Notes under the pieces: generated by a model
What the model was told of the DNA's origin: nothing
Databases searched by the model: none
Seen by the model: only the letters and a program-made list of their open reading frames with translations
In this document: positions 16,963 through 25,392 of the stretch, in pieces
Numbering within the stretch: position 1 is the first letter of the stretch
Layout of the letters: each line of letters starts with the position of its first letter
DNA from: Maribacter sedimenticola
Lineage (GTDB): Bacteria; Bacteroidota; Bacteroidia; Flavobacteriales; Flavobacteriaceae
Reading direction: 5' to 3'
Assembly: GCF_900188415.1 (NCBI RefSeq)
Contig: NZ_FZNV01000001.1
Location: 709,501-773,500 of the forward strand
DNA: 64,000 nt
Position numbers and translations under genes: made by a program

Positions 16963-18084
16963 ATGAACAAGTATGTAAAGTACGGATTACTAGGAGTGGC
17001 GGTAATAGGGATATTGGCTGCAGTGGTCTATTTTTTAAAGAAAAATAGTACTCCTCTAAAGACATATGAAACGGAGCAAGTTGCAAAAAGGGATATTGTA
17101 AACAAGGTTGTGGTTACCGGTAAGGTTATTCCAGAAGATGAAATAGAGATCAAGCCCCAAATTTCGGGAATTATTGAAAAAGTATACTTGGAAGAAGGAG
17201 CTCAGGTAAAAGCGGGAGATTTGATCGCTACCATTAAGGTGGTGCCCAATGAACAATCCTTAAACCAAGCAAAAGGACGTGTAAACAATGCCAAAATTGC
17301 ACTGGGGAATACCAAGGTTGAATATGAAAGAAACAAAACTTTGTTTGATAAGGGTGTTATCTCCAGCCAAGATTTCAATGCGCTTAAATTAAGCTATGAT
17401 CAAGCGGTGCAGGAACTGGAAAATGCACAGGCAGACTACCAGATAATCCGGGTGGGATCCGCAGGAGGCTCATCCAGCGCCAATACGAATATTAGGGCTA
17501 CGGTAACGGGTACGTTATTGGAAATTCCTGTTGAGGTAGGTGATCAGGTCATTGAAAGTAACAATTTTAACGATGGTACTACTATAGCCACCATTGCGGA
17601 TATGTCCAAAATGATATTTGAAGGAGAAGTAGACGAGGCAGAAGTAGGAAAGTTAAAAGTTGGTATGCCGTTGGAAATTAGTATGGGGGCGTTACAGGAT
17701 GAAACGTTCAAGGCAAAATTAAAGTTTATTGCTCCTAAGGGGGTAGAGGAAGAAGGTGCCGTACAGTTTAAGATAGAAGGAGATTTGGTGGTTACGGACA
17801 GTACCAATGTTAGGGCGGGCTATAGCGCTAATGCAGCTATAGTTCTGGAAGAAAAGAAAGATGTGCTTTCTATTAAAGAAGCATTGCTGCAGTTTGATAA
17901 GGAAACCAATAAACCTTACGTGGAAGTTGAAACCGGCGAAAATGAATTTGAAAAGAGAGAATTGGTGTTAGGGGTCAGTGATGGTATCGATGTAGAGATC
18001 ATTTCCGGTATTGATGAGAATGCCAAGATTAAAATTTGGAACAAGTTAGATGCCAAGAGTGTTGACAATGGTGCTAACCAATAA
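16963..18084 (+). CDS. HlyD/MacA-type periplasmic adaptor (copy 2)
   Basis: 373 residues: membrane anchor (about 5-25), lipoyl halves at IKPQISGIIEKVYLEEG and ATVTGTLLEIPVEVG, a coiled-coil hairpin between them, then beta-barrel and membrane-proximal domains. It is a paralogue of the adaptor at 12526, with near-identical blocks such as GDQVIESNNFNDGTTI, and the similarity is visible in the DNA too. The ATG at 16963 is preferred to a TTG two codons upstream. It sits between permease B2 and the TolC-type channel, completing a permease-adaptor-channel set. Confidence 0.93.
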   Translation: MNKYVKYGLLGVAVIGILAAVVYFLKKNSTPLKTYETEQVAKRDIVNKVVVTGKVIPEDEIEIKPQISGIIEKVYLEEGAQVKAGDLIATIKVVPNEQSLNQAKGRVNNAKIALGNTKVEYERNKTLFDKGVISSQDFNALKLSYDQAVQELENAQADYQIIRVGSAGGSSSANTNIRATVTGTLLEIPVEVGDQVIESNNFNDGTTIATIADMSKMIFEGEVDEAEVGKLKVGMPLEISMGALQDETFKAKLKFIAPKGVEEEGAVQFKIEGDLVVTDSTNVRAGYSANAAIVLEEKKDVLSIKEALLQFDKETNKPYVEVETGENEFEKRELVLGVSDGIDVEIISGIDENAKIKIWNKLDAKSVDNGANQ

Positions 18085-18154
18085 GTAAATAATCAATCAA
18101 ATCAAAAAACGAAACCTGTAGCCAAACTTAGGTTCGGTTCAAAAAAGAAAACAA

Positions 18155-19504
18155 ATGAAAGTAAAAATAACAGGACTACTATTATTGTTTTCTGTTGTGG
18201 TAGTTACGGCCCAACAGAAAAAATGGACCTTGGAAGAATGTATTTTGTATGCAGAAGAGAATAATATAAGTATTGCGCAATCTGAACTTGATTTTGAAGA
18301 AGCAAAGATCGGTGAGTCTGATGCCTTTGGGAATTTTTTGCCCAACGCAAATGCCAGTGTTACAACTTCTGCCAATACCGGTCTGTCTTTTGACCCTACA
18401 ACCCAAGAACCGGTAACTACAACAATATTAACGGCCAACGGTGGTTTAAGTTCTAATGTGAATTTATTTAATGGGTTAAGAAATATCAATAGGTTAAGAA
18501 GAGCAAAAATGAATTCCTTGGCCAATCAATATCGCTTGGATGACCTCAAGGACGATATACGTTTAAATGTCGCTTTTGCGTATTTAAATATTATTTCCGC
18601 AAAAGAAACTTTGGTTACCCAAAAAGCACAATATGCCGTTACTGAACAAGATTTAAAAAGAACTTCCGAACTTGTGGATGCAGGTGTTCTGCCCAAAGGA
18701 GATTTGTTGGAAATTGAAGCAACGGCAGCAGGTCAAGAACAGCAAATCGTTCTTACGGAGAACCAAGTAATTATCGCAAAAATAAGTTTAGCCCAATTAT
18801 TGCAAATTACAGATTATGATAATTTTGATATAGCGGAAATCGATATAGATGTTCCGCAATCAGAAATTCTTATTCAAACCCCTAAGGAGATTTTTGCAAA
18901 AGCTTTATCTTTTAGAAATGATATAAAATTTTCAGAAAGTAATGTGGCTCTTGCTGAACAAGATTTAAAAATATCCAAAGGCGCTTTATTGCCAACACTT
19001 GTAGGTTTCTTTAATTATAACACCAGGTATTCCGATCAAGAACGTTTTAATAATATTACTGGGCTTTTAGAGAGAGAAAGCTTCTCAAACCAGTTGTGGC
19101 AGAATGATGGTATTTCTTATGGCGTACAGCTGAATGTTCCAATTTTTAATCGTTTTGAAAATAAGAACAATATTAAGCGTGCAGAAATAAATATTTTACG
19201 CTCTCAATTACAATTAGAGGAGAATAAATTACAATTGGAGACCGATGTCAACCAAGCCTATGTTGATGTAAAAAGTTTTGCCAAAGCTTACGAAGCAGCT
19301 GAAAAAACGTTAGAGGCTAGGAGATTGGCCTATGACTACTCAAAGGAAAGGTATGATGTTGGACTAATGAACGCATTTGATTTTAGCCAAGCACAATCTA
19401 GAGTGGATAATGCAGAAGCAGATGTAATAAGAACCAAATACGATTATATTTTTAGAATAAAAGTTCTTGAGTTCTATTTTGGGATACCGCTTTCCTTAAA
19501 CTAA
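18155..19504 (+). CDS. TolC-family outer-membrane efflux channel
   Basis: 449 residues. A signal peptide (about 1-19, ending VVVTAQQ) precedes WTLEECILYAEENN, the classic TolC-family opening, and two internal repeats of long helices and strands (for example LRLNVAFAYLNIISAKET and LETDVNQAYVDVKSFAKAYE). Trimeric TolC channels span the outer membrane and periplasm and dock to HlyD-type adaptors. It is the only channel for both adaptor copies and the last gene of the efflux locus, followed by a strong terminator. Confidence 0.95.
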   Translation: MKVKITGLLLLFSVVVVTAQQKKWTLEECILYAEENNISIAQSELDFEEAKIGESDAFGNFLPNANASVTTSANTGLSFDPTTQEPVTTTILTANGGLSSNVNLFNGLRNINRLRRAKMNSLANQYRLDDLKDDIRLNVAFAYLNIISAKETLVTQKAQYAVTEQDLKRTSELVDAGVLPKGDLLEIEATAAGQEQQIVLTENQVIIAKISLAQLLQITDYDNFDIAEIDIDVPQSEILIQTPKEIFAKALSFRNDIKFSESNVALAEQDLKISKGALLPTLVGFFNYNTRYSDQERFNNITGLLERESFSNQLWQNDGISYGVQLNVPIFNRFENKNNIKRAEINILRSQLQLEENKLQLETDVNQAYVDVKSFAKAYEAAEKTLEARRLAYDYSKERYDVGLMNAFDFSQAQSRVDNAEADVIRTKYDYIFRIKVLEFYFGIPLSLN

Positions 19505-19524
19505 TATAATCACATAATTTAAAG

Positions 19525-19555
19525 GCCTGTAACATTTACGTGTTACAGGCTTTTT
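19525..19555 (+). terminator. Intrinsic terminator of the efflux locus
   Basis: Perfect 10-base stem GCCTGTAACA (19525-19534) / TGTTACAGGC (19541-19550) with a 6-base loop, then TTTTT. Confidence 0.95.
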
Positions 19556-19572
19556 CATTTTATAGGATGTAA

Positions 19573-19580
19573 TACCTTTG
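19573..19580 (+). promoter_or_regulatory. -7 element placed for a near-leaderless tsaB transcript
   Basis: TACCTTTG matches TAnnTTTG and ends only 4 bases before the tsaB ATG, so transcription would begin at or within a few bases of the start codon. No clear TTG is found 18-22 bases upstream. Confidence 0.45.
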
Positions 19581-19584
19581 CAAT

Positions 19585-20271
19585 ATGGGCTTAATATTAA
19601 ATTTAGAGACATCTTCTACCAATTGTTCCGTTTGTGTCGCTAAAGACGGAATAATCCTTGCGATTAGAGAATTAAATTCAGCTAACTATTCGCATGCGGA
19701 GAAATTGCATGTGTTTATTGAGGAAGTAATTGAAGAAGCCACTATTAAAATGGATGATATAGAAGCTATAGCGGTCAGTAAGGGCCCAGGTTCTTATACA
19801 GGACTTCGAATAGGAGTTTCGGCGGCAAAAGGGCTGTGTTATGCTCTAGGTATACCTTTGATTTCTATTTCTACATTGAAAAGCATGGCATCACAAATAG
19901 TGGATATTGAAAATAATGCGGTTGTAGTTCCGGTATTGGATGCTAGGCGGATGGAAGTATATTCCGCAGTTTTTAATTACCAAATGAACCAAGTACGAGA
20001 TACAAAAGCTGAAATAATCGATGAACATTCTTTTCAAGAATATTTAGGAGGCGCAACAGTTCATTTCGTAGGTAGTGGAGCGGAAAAAATAAAAGGTGTT
20101 TTGAATACAGGTACAGTTATTTTCCACACACATATAGTTCCTTCTTCCAAAGAAATGGCCTTACTTTCCTTTGATAAGTTCAAAGAACAGAAATTTGAGG
20201 ATGTAGCTTATTTTGAACCTTATTATTTAAAGGATTTTGTATTGCAGACTAAAAAAGTATCGAATACCTAG
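19585..20271 (+). CDS. tsaB: tRNA threonylcarbamoyladenosine biosynthesis protein TsaB
   Basis: 228 residues of the ASKHA fold. The opening LILNLETSSTNCSVCVA and the block AVSKGPGSYTGLRIGVSAAK are diagnostic of TsaB. It is the scaffold partner of TsaD and TsaE in making t6A37 on ANN-decoding tRNAs. The length is normal. tsaD and tsaE are not nearby. It is read convergently with the unknown secreted protein, whose stop lies only 10 bases away, and no terminator is visible between them. Confidence 0.95.
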   Translation: MGLILNLETSSTNCSVCVAKDGIILAIRELNSANYSHAEKLHVFIEEVIEEATIKMDDIEAIAVSKGPGSYTGLRIGVSAAKGLCYALGIPLISISTLKSMASQIVDIENNAVVVPVLDARRMEVYSAVFNYQMNQVRDTKAEIIDEHSFQEYLGGATVHFVGSGAEKIKGVLNTGTVIFHTHIVPSSKEMALLSFDKFKEQKFEDVAYFEPYYLKDFVLQTKKVSNT

Positions 20272-20280
20272 TTATTTGGA

Positions 20281-20970
20281 CTAAAGCATTGTATTATCAT
20301 TGTCCAAAGTGTTATAATAGTTCAATAACCTGATGATATCTTCCTGTAACCTAAGGTTTAGATCGTTCTGTTTAATGTATTTTTTTAAATTATCGCTATT
20401 GCCGCCCAACAATTTTAAAACAGATTTTTTGTTCAATTTTATTTCTATTGCTGGATGATCACCTTGCTGTATATAATATAAGGAGACGTCCATATACTTT
20501 GCAGGTTTATATACATCATATCCATTCTCAGGGTTTTCAGCTTGTAAGAATATTTTCTTTGGTTTTAATAATAGACGCGTATAACCTTCATTTAGGGGAT
20601 TAAAATACCCAGCTTTTATTTGACCCATGCTCTTGTAATTCCTCACCATATACATGGTACCATCAATATTGGCTATTATATTTTCCCTTCTTAACAATGT
20701 ACGTACGGAACCATTTTCGTTTTTTATTTCTATGGCATCTTGGTATGCGTTGTACCTCATTAACCCATCATTTTTATAGTTTCCGTTAATAATGGTGGTT
20801 CCCTTCTTGAACAGCTCGTTTACATAGGGAGTACCTTCTATGGGCACTTCATAATAGGACATGCCCATTTGTGCCGTGGTCATTAATCCACTAGAATTTC
20901 CAATAGGTTGTACACTTTGCGAAAGAACAATTTGTGTCATCAAAAACAGGAAAGAAAATAATTTGTACAT
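20281..20970 (-). CDS. Unknown secreted protein
   Basis: 229 residues. An N-terminal signal peptide (FSFLFLMTQIVLSQS) indicates export; there is no lipobox and no T9SS sorting tail. The mature part is mixed beta (KGTTIINGNYKNDG, IEIKNENGSVRTLLRRENI, GTMYMVRNYKSMGQIKAGYF) and ends in basic, helical segments with an asparagine-rich C-terminus. It has no cysteine in the mature part. The repeated polar strands recall small periplasmic or surface proteins of unknown role in Flavobacteriaceae. I recognise no named family. It stands alone between tsaB (convergent) and the MscS gene (same strand, separated by a terminator). Confidence 0.75.
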   Translation of the reverse strand: MYKLFSFLFLMTQIVLSQSVQPIGNSSGLMTTAQMGMSYYEVPIEGTPYVNELFKKGTTIINGNYKNDGLMRYNAYQDAIEIKNENGSVRTLLRRENIIANIDGTMYMVRNYKSMGQIKAGYFNPLNEGYTRLLLKPKKIFLQAENPENGYDVYKPAKYMDVSLYYIQQGDHPAIEIKLNKKSVLKLLGGNSDNLKKYIKQNDLNLRLQEDIIRLLNYYNTLDNDNTML

Positions 20971-21023
20971 GGCGTCTAATTTTATTAAATATACAAATTA
21001 AAGCATTGATTTACAATAGTATA

Positions 21024-21047
21024 CAAAAAAACCTCCAAAAGGAGGTT
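21024..21047 (-). terminator. Intrinsic terminator of the MscS gene
   Basis: On the minus strand AACCTCC (21041-21047 complement) pairs with GGAGGTT around TTTT and runs into a T tract (plus-strand A run from 21024). Short but GC-rich stem directly after the mscS stop. Confidence 0.8.
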
Positions 21048-21065
21048 CTTAAGTGTTTTTTAGAA

Positions 21066-21890
21066 TTAACTCTTTAGTTGAGTCACCACACGTTGTGGGA
21101 ACGGAATTTCAATTCCTGCAGCATCAAATCTATATTTTATTTCTTCCAACACATAAAAATGTGCAGCCCAAAAATCTGGGTTGTTTGCCCAGAAACGTAA
21201 GGTTAGGTTTACCGAGCTATCAGCTAGTTCACCAACGTAAACTTCTGGGGCTGGTGCTTTAAGGATGGTATCGCGTTCATTAACTATAGCCAGCAGAATT
21301 TCCTTTGCCTGTTTTATATTTGAACCATAACCTATACCTACATCAATTTTATCTCTTCTGGTGTCTAATGCATTATAATTGATAATTGTGTTATTTGATA
21401 ATTGACCATTTGGTATTACCGCAATCTGGTTCCCAAAGGTGCTCACTTTAGTCGTGAAAATTGAAATTTCCCTTACTGTTCCATCTACACCTTGAGCAGA
21501 AATAAAATCACCTATTCTAAATGGTTTAAACAATAATATAAGTACACCTCCGGCAAAGTTGGCCAAAGAACCCTGTAGGGCCAAACCAATTGCCAGTCCG
21601 GCAGAGGCAAGAATGGCTACCAAAGACGTGGTCTGTACACCTAGTTGGGTAATTACCAAAACAAACAGAATTATTTTAAGGGCTATACTGATAAAACTCT
21701 GTAAAAAAGTTTCCAGGGCAAGGTCATAATCCTTTCTAAGAAAAAACTTGCGTACCATTTTATTGATGAACCTAATAATATACGTTCCTAAAACCAATAA
21801 AATAATGGCGATTATAACATTAGGCAATACGGCCCACATCCATTCTAGTGCTTTGTCCGCATGCTCTTGAAGATTCATGATCTTGTCCAT
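21066..21890 (-). CDS. mscS: Small-conductance mechanosensitive channel, MscS family
   Basis: 274 residues: three membrane helices (about 20-41, 65-87, 90-125), the third being the Gly/Ala-rich pore helix ILASAGLAIGLALQGSLANFAGG, then the cytoplasmic beta domain (GDFISAQGVDGTVREISIFTT and IPNGQLSNNTIINY). MscS channels open under membrane tension and release solutes after osmotic downshock. Length is that of the short MscS class, with no extra periplasmic domain. ATG 21890 is used; a second ATG at 21878 (NLQEHADKALEW) is equally possible. It is monocistronic by its terminator. Confidence 0.95.
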   Translation of the reverse strand: MDKIMNLQEHADKALEWMWAVLPNVIIAIILLVLGTYIIRFINKMVRKFFLRKDYDLALETFLQSFISIALKIILFVLVITQLGVQTTSLVAILASAGLAIGLALQGSLANFAGGVLILLFKPFRIGDFISAQGVDGTVREISIFTTKVSTFGNQIAVIPNGQLSNNTIINYNALDTRRDKIDVGIGYGSNIKQAKEILLAIVNERDTILKAPAPEVYVGELADSSVNLTLRFWANNPDFWAAHFYVLEEIKYRFDAAGIEIPFPQRVVTQLKS

Positions 21891-21976
21891 AACTACATTT
21901 AAAATTTTAATTTTTATAAAAGTTTACCAGGGAATTCAAGTTTATCTATATGGAAAGTAGACCAATTTCAGGGAAA

Positions 21977-24013
21977 TTATGTAAGTAGATTCAATGCATC
22001 CTCTACACGTTCTACCGGTAAATGACAAGTGCCGTTGTGGCACACATATATCATTGTTTTATCTTCAACATATCGATTTTTAAACAGTGGAAATTCACTG
22101 GTTTTTACATCTGAAGCAGCAAAGATAGTATATGGTAAATAGCTCTTTTGCATTTTTTTGCAAATGCGTTCATAATTTTCACCTATAACGACCACTTCAT
22201 AGAATTTTTCGTTCATCAATGAGGAAACATGAAGCCAATTGGCGTGATTTTGTGGATTTTCCAATATAGTCGCATGCATAGTACCCATCATTTGTTCCAG
22301 CCGATCTTGGTAACTTTCTTCTGGGTAGTACTTGGACAACTTTAAAAGATTTAGGGCCATAATGGAATTGGAGGACGGAATAACATTATCTGCAACTTCA
22401 ATGGTATTTCTGATCAACGATTCCCCATTTATTGCCGTAAAATAAAATAATCCTGTTTTTGGATCCGTAAAATTTTCGATCACAATTTTGGTGAGCTCCA
22501 CACTTTTATTCATCCAGAATAAATTAAAAGTGGCTTCATAAAGTCCTAAAAATCCTTCTATTACGGCGGCATAATCTTCTAGGAAGCCAGAAATTGTACT
22601 TTTACCATTTTTATGGTTGCGATATAATATACCGTTGGCCTTGAGCATTTGGTTTACAATGAAATTACCGTTGTTGACGGCAAGGTCCAAGATATCGGAA
22701 TTTCCTAAATAGTTATAGGCATCCGTTAAACCCTTTAAAGCCAAGCCGTTCCAGCTGGTCAATATTTTATCATCCAATCTGGGTTTGGCCCTTAGTTGGC
22801 GTTGGATCTTTAACTGCGTTAGATTTTTTGATATATTTTCAACTACTACATTTGTATTAAGATTATGTTTTTCTGCAATTGATGCTGCCTCATCATCCCG
22901 GATCAATACATAATTGTCATCTTCCCAATAGCCGTAGGAATTGATATTGAAATAATCACTAAAAAGAGTGAAGTCCTCCTGAAGCAACTGTTTTAATTCC
23001 GCCTCTGTCCAAACATAATAGGCTCCTTCTTCCAATGTACCTTTGGGGGTAAGGCTGTCAGCATCCAAAGAGGAATAAAACCCATGGTTTTCGTCAAGTA
23101 GTTCTTCCTTGAGGAAATTAATACATTGAAGGGCTACATTTTTATAAAGCGCATTAGAATCCGCGGCAAAAGCTTTTGAATATAAACTGATCAATAATCC
23201 ATTGTCATAGAGCATTTTTTCAAAATGGGGTACATGCCACTTGGTATCTACTGCATACCTGGAGAAACCACCTCCAACATGGTCAAAAATTCCGCCCCAG
23301 GCCATTCTGGTCAATGTGGTCGCAACATATTCCTTTACCATCTGGTCCTGTTGGGTTTGACCATAGTGCAAGAGGAAATTGATATTTACGGGCATCATAA
23401 ATTTTGGAGCACGTTTATACCCTCCTAAATAAGTATCAAAATAGGCGGACCATGTAGTAACAACTTCTGCTAAGGTTGTAGCTGAAATATTTTGCACGGA
23501 GCTTTCTGCAGAAATCGAATTGATTTCCTTTAGACCCTGGTGCATATTGGTGGCATACCCTATTATTTTATTTGGCTCATTTTCATACAGTTGTTGTAAT
23601 TGGTTCAATACCTGGATCCATTGGTCTTTCTTTACGAAGGTGGCTCCCCAAAAAGGTCTTCCGTCCGGCAAGGCCAAAATATTAAGAGGCCAACCACCAC
23701 TACCGGTCATCATTTGCAATGCATCCATGTATATATGGTCTATGTCGGGTCTTTCTTCCCTGTCTACCTTTATATTGATGAAATTTTTATTCATGGTCAT
23801 TGCCACATCCTCATCTTCAAAACATTCATGTTCCATAACATGGCACCAATGACATGCGGCATAACCAATACTGATCAAGATCAATTTATTTTCATTCTTG
23901 GCCTTGAGCAATGCTTTTTGGCTCCAGGCTACCCAATTTACTGGGTTATGCGCATGTTGCAATAAATATGGACTGCTTTCATGAATGAGATCGTTGGTAT
24001 AAGGTGCTTGCAT
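21977..24013 (-). CDS. DUF255 / YyaL-type thioredoxin-domain protein
   Basis: 678 residues. The N-terminal thioredoxin-like domain has the family signature [17 protein letters not shown] and a CHWC pair at C54/C57, followed by DREERPDID and GSGGWPL. The rest (about 190-678) is an alpha/alpha barrel resembling N-acyl-glucosamine epimerases ([33 protein letters not shown]). Members are found from bacteria to human SPATA20, with no firm biochemical function. I start at ATG 24013, where the family sequence begins; a TTG at 24058 would place its start inside the terminator hairpin of the dodecin gene. The catalytic cysteine pair is intact. Confidence 0.93.
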   Translation of the reverse strand: MQAPYTNDLIHESSPYLLQHAHNPVNWVAWSQKALLKAKNENKLILISIGYAACHWCHVMEHECFEDEDVAMTMNKNFINIKVDREERPDIDHIYMDALQMMTGSGGWPLNILALPDGRPFWGATFVKKDQWIQVLNQLQQLYENEPNKIIGYATNMHQGLKEINSISAESSVQNISATTLAEVVTTWSAYFDTYLGGYKRAPKFMMPVNINFLLHYGQTQQDQMVKEYVATTLTRMAWGGIFDHVGGGFSRYAVDTKWHVPHFEKMLYDNGLLISLYSKAFAADSNALYKNVALQCINFLKEELLDENHGFYSSLDADSLTPKGTLEEGAYYVWTEAELKQLLQEDFTLFSDYFNINSYGYWEDDNYVLIRDDEAASIAEKHNLNTNVVVENISKNLTQLKIQRQLRAKPRLDDKILTSWNGLALKGLTDAYNYLGNSDILDLAVNNGNFIVNQMLKANGILYRNHKNGKSTISGFLEDYAAVIEGFLGLYEATFNLFWMNKSVELTKIVIENFTDPKTGLFYFTAINGESLIRNTIEVADNVIPSSNSIMALNLLKLSKYYPEESYQDRLEQMMGTMHATILENPQNHANWLHVSSLMNEKFYEVVVIGENYERICKKMQKSYLPYTIFAASDVKTSEFPLFKNRYVEDKTMIYVCHNGTCHLPVERVEDALNLLT

Positions 24014-24043
24014 AATTACTATGTTTATGGTACAGTTCTGAAC

Positions 24044-24068
24044 AAAAAAAAGCGCCAAAAGGCGCTTT
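24044..24068 (-). terminator. Intrinsic terminator of the dodecin gene
   Basis: Stem AAAGCGCC (24049-24056) / GGCGCTTT (24061-24068) with AAAA loop; on the minus strand it runs into seven T residues. Confidence 0.9.
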
Positions 24069-24087
24069 TATATACAATCTGTTAATA

Positions 24088-24288
24088 TTACTTTACTTCA
24101 AAAGTTATTTTAACATTTACCCGGTAGTTTTTGATTTTACCATCTTCTACCGTGGCGCTTTGCTCGTTAATATAAACGGATTTGATATTTTTTACTGATT
24201 TTGCTGCTTCTTCTACAGCTTTTTTTGCTGCATCTTCCCAGCCATTATCAGAATTTGCCAATATTTCAATTACTTTTAAAACTGCCAT
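24088..24288 (-). CDS. Dodecin family protein
   Basis: 66 residues, the standard dodecin length, with the beta-alpha-beta-beta pattern: VLKVIEILANS, then the helix WEDAAKKAVEEAAKSVKNI, then SVYINEQSATVEDGKI and YRVNVKITFEVK. Dodecins form hollow 12-mers that bind flavins or CoA and act as a store or buffer. The Trp in the NGWEDA segment occupies the position of the flavin-stacking tryptophan. It is a single-gene unit with its own terminator. Confidence 0.95.
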   Translation of the reverse strand: MAVLKVIEILANSDNGWEDAAKKAVEEAAKSVKNIKSVYINEQSATVEDGKIKNYRVNVKITFEVK

Positions 24289-24360
24289 GTTATTCTATTT
24301 TTAGGTTCATTACAAGTTACAAAAAAAGCTTGTTACTAATTAATTCTATGCGCTGAATCT

Positions 24361-25269
24361 TTAACCGTTTAGCGCAACTACCTCATTGACCTTATCGCCC
24401 ATCATATTCTTGAGCATGGTCTCTATACCATTTTTTAAAGTAAATGTAGATGAAGGACAACCGCTACATGCGCCCTGTAGAATAACATTTACCGTTTTGG
24501 TTTCCGTGTCATAGGACTTGAACATAATATTTCCACCGTCACTAGCTACAGCAGGCTTGACATATTCTTCTAGAATATCTACAATTTCCTGTGATGTTTC
24601 ATCCAGGTCCATGGTTGGTTGGGTAGTTACCGTTTCTGAAACCTGGGTAGGATTGTTAGATTTTGCAGTGTCCGCCACAATCTCCTTGCCATCGGCTATA
24701 AAGTTTCTTATTAATTCTCTAAGTTCTATGGTAATATCATCCCATTCCGCAACTTCAAACTTGGAAACAGATACATAATTTTCGTCAATGAAGACTTGCT
24801 TGACAAATGGAAATTGGAACAAGGCCGTTGCCAATTTAGAATCTCTTGCCTCATCTATATTCTTAAATTCAAAAGCGGCACCTACGATTTTTTTGCTGGC
24901 CACAAACTTCATAGTGGAAGGATTTGGCGTTACCTCGGCATATACCGTAACAGGAATAGGCTTGTCCGTATCTTCCTCTATAACGATGGGTTCACCCGCG
25001 TTTAGGTATTCTACCAATTGCTGTGCAACCTCATCCTTGACATCTTCCCATTGAACAATGTCAAACCTTTCCAACCCAATAAAATCCCCGGAAATATATA
25101 CCGTTTTTATAAAGGGCAGATAAAATAATTGCTGTGCCAGTGGTGAATTTTTGGCTTCGTCAATATTTTTATATTCGTAGTTTTTTCGGTGTACTAATAA
25201 ATGATTAGTTTCGAATTTTAATATGTTAGGGTTATTTGTTTTGACAACCGTAATTGAATACTCTTTCAT
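24361..25269 (-). CDS. NifU-like Fe-S scaffold with two Nfu N-terminal domains
   Basis: 302 residues in three parts: an Nfu_N-like domain at about 5-92, a second at about 106-195 with the canonical TPNPSTMKFVA motif, and the C-terminal NifU domain at about 225-300 with the cluster-binding C268-x2-C271 (GACSGCPSST). The two N-terminal parts align visibly (YKNIDEAKNSPLA.QLF against FKNIDEARDSKLA.ALF), so one arose by duplication; the first has the weaker motif NNPNILKF. Nfu proteins carry 4Fe-4S clusters to apo-proteins. A linker with Thr/Ser/Pro separates scaffold and N-terminal domains. No other isc or suf gene is adjacent. Confidence 0.93.
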   Translation of the reverse strand: MKEYSITVVKTNNPNILKFETNHLLVHRKNYEYKNIDEAKNSPLAQQLFYLPFIKTVYISGDFIGLERFDIVQWEDVKDEVAQQLVEYLNAGEPIVIEEDTDKPIPVTVYAEVTPNPSTMKFVASKKIVGAAFEFKNIDEARDSKLATALFQFPFVKQVFIDENYVSVSKFEVAEWDDITIELRELIRNFIADGKEIVADTAKSNNPTQVSETVTTQPTMDLDETSQEIVDILEEYVKPAVASDGGNIMFKSYDTETKTVNVILQGACSGCPSSTFTLKNGIETMLKNMMGDKVNEVVALNG

Positions 25270-25286
25270 TGCTGATTTAATTTATG

Positions 25287-25294
25287 CAAAAATA
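25287..25294 (-). promoter_or_regulatory. Possible -7 element of the NifU gene
   Basis: On the minus strand TATTTTTG, a full TAnnTTTG match, 18 bases upstream of the start codon. No good -33 TTG is seen. Confidence 0.4.
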
Positions 25295-25392
25295 CGAAGG
25301 AAATCTTAGTTTAAGTACACATAATAATGTTATGGTTAACCCGTTATACACTTTATAATATTAGAACTAATTTTTAGTTTCAACGCCCCAAG

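Noticed and set aside
21053-21262. Plus-strand 69-codon frame over the end of mscS
   Set aside because: Antisense to conserved MscS cytoplasmic domain and starts within the terminator area.
24014-24058. N-terminal extension of the DUF255 protein
   Set aside because: It begins with TTG inside the dodecin terminator hairpin and precedes the conserved family start.
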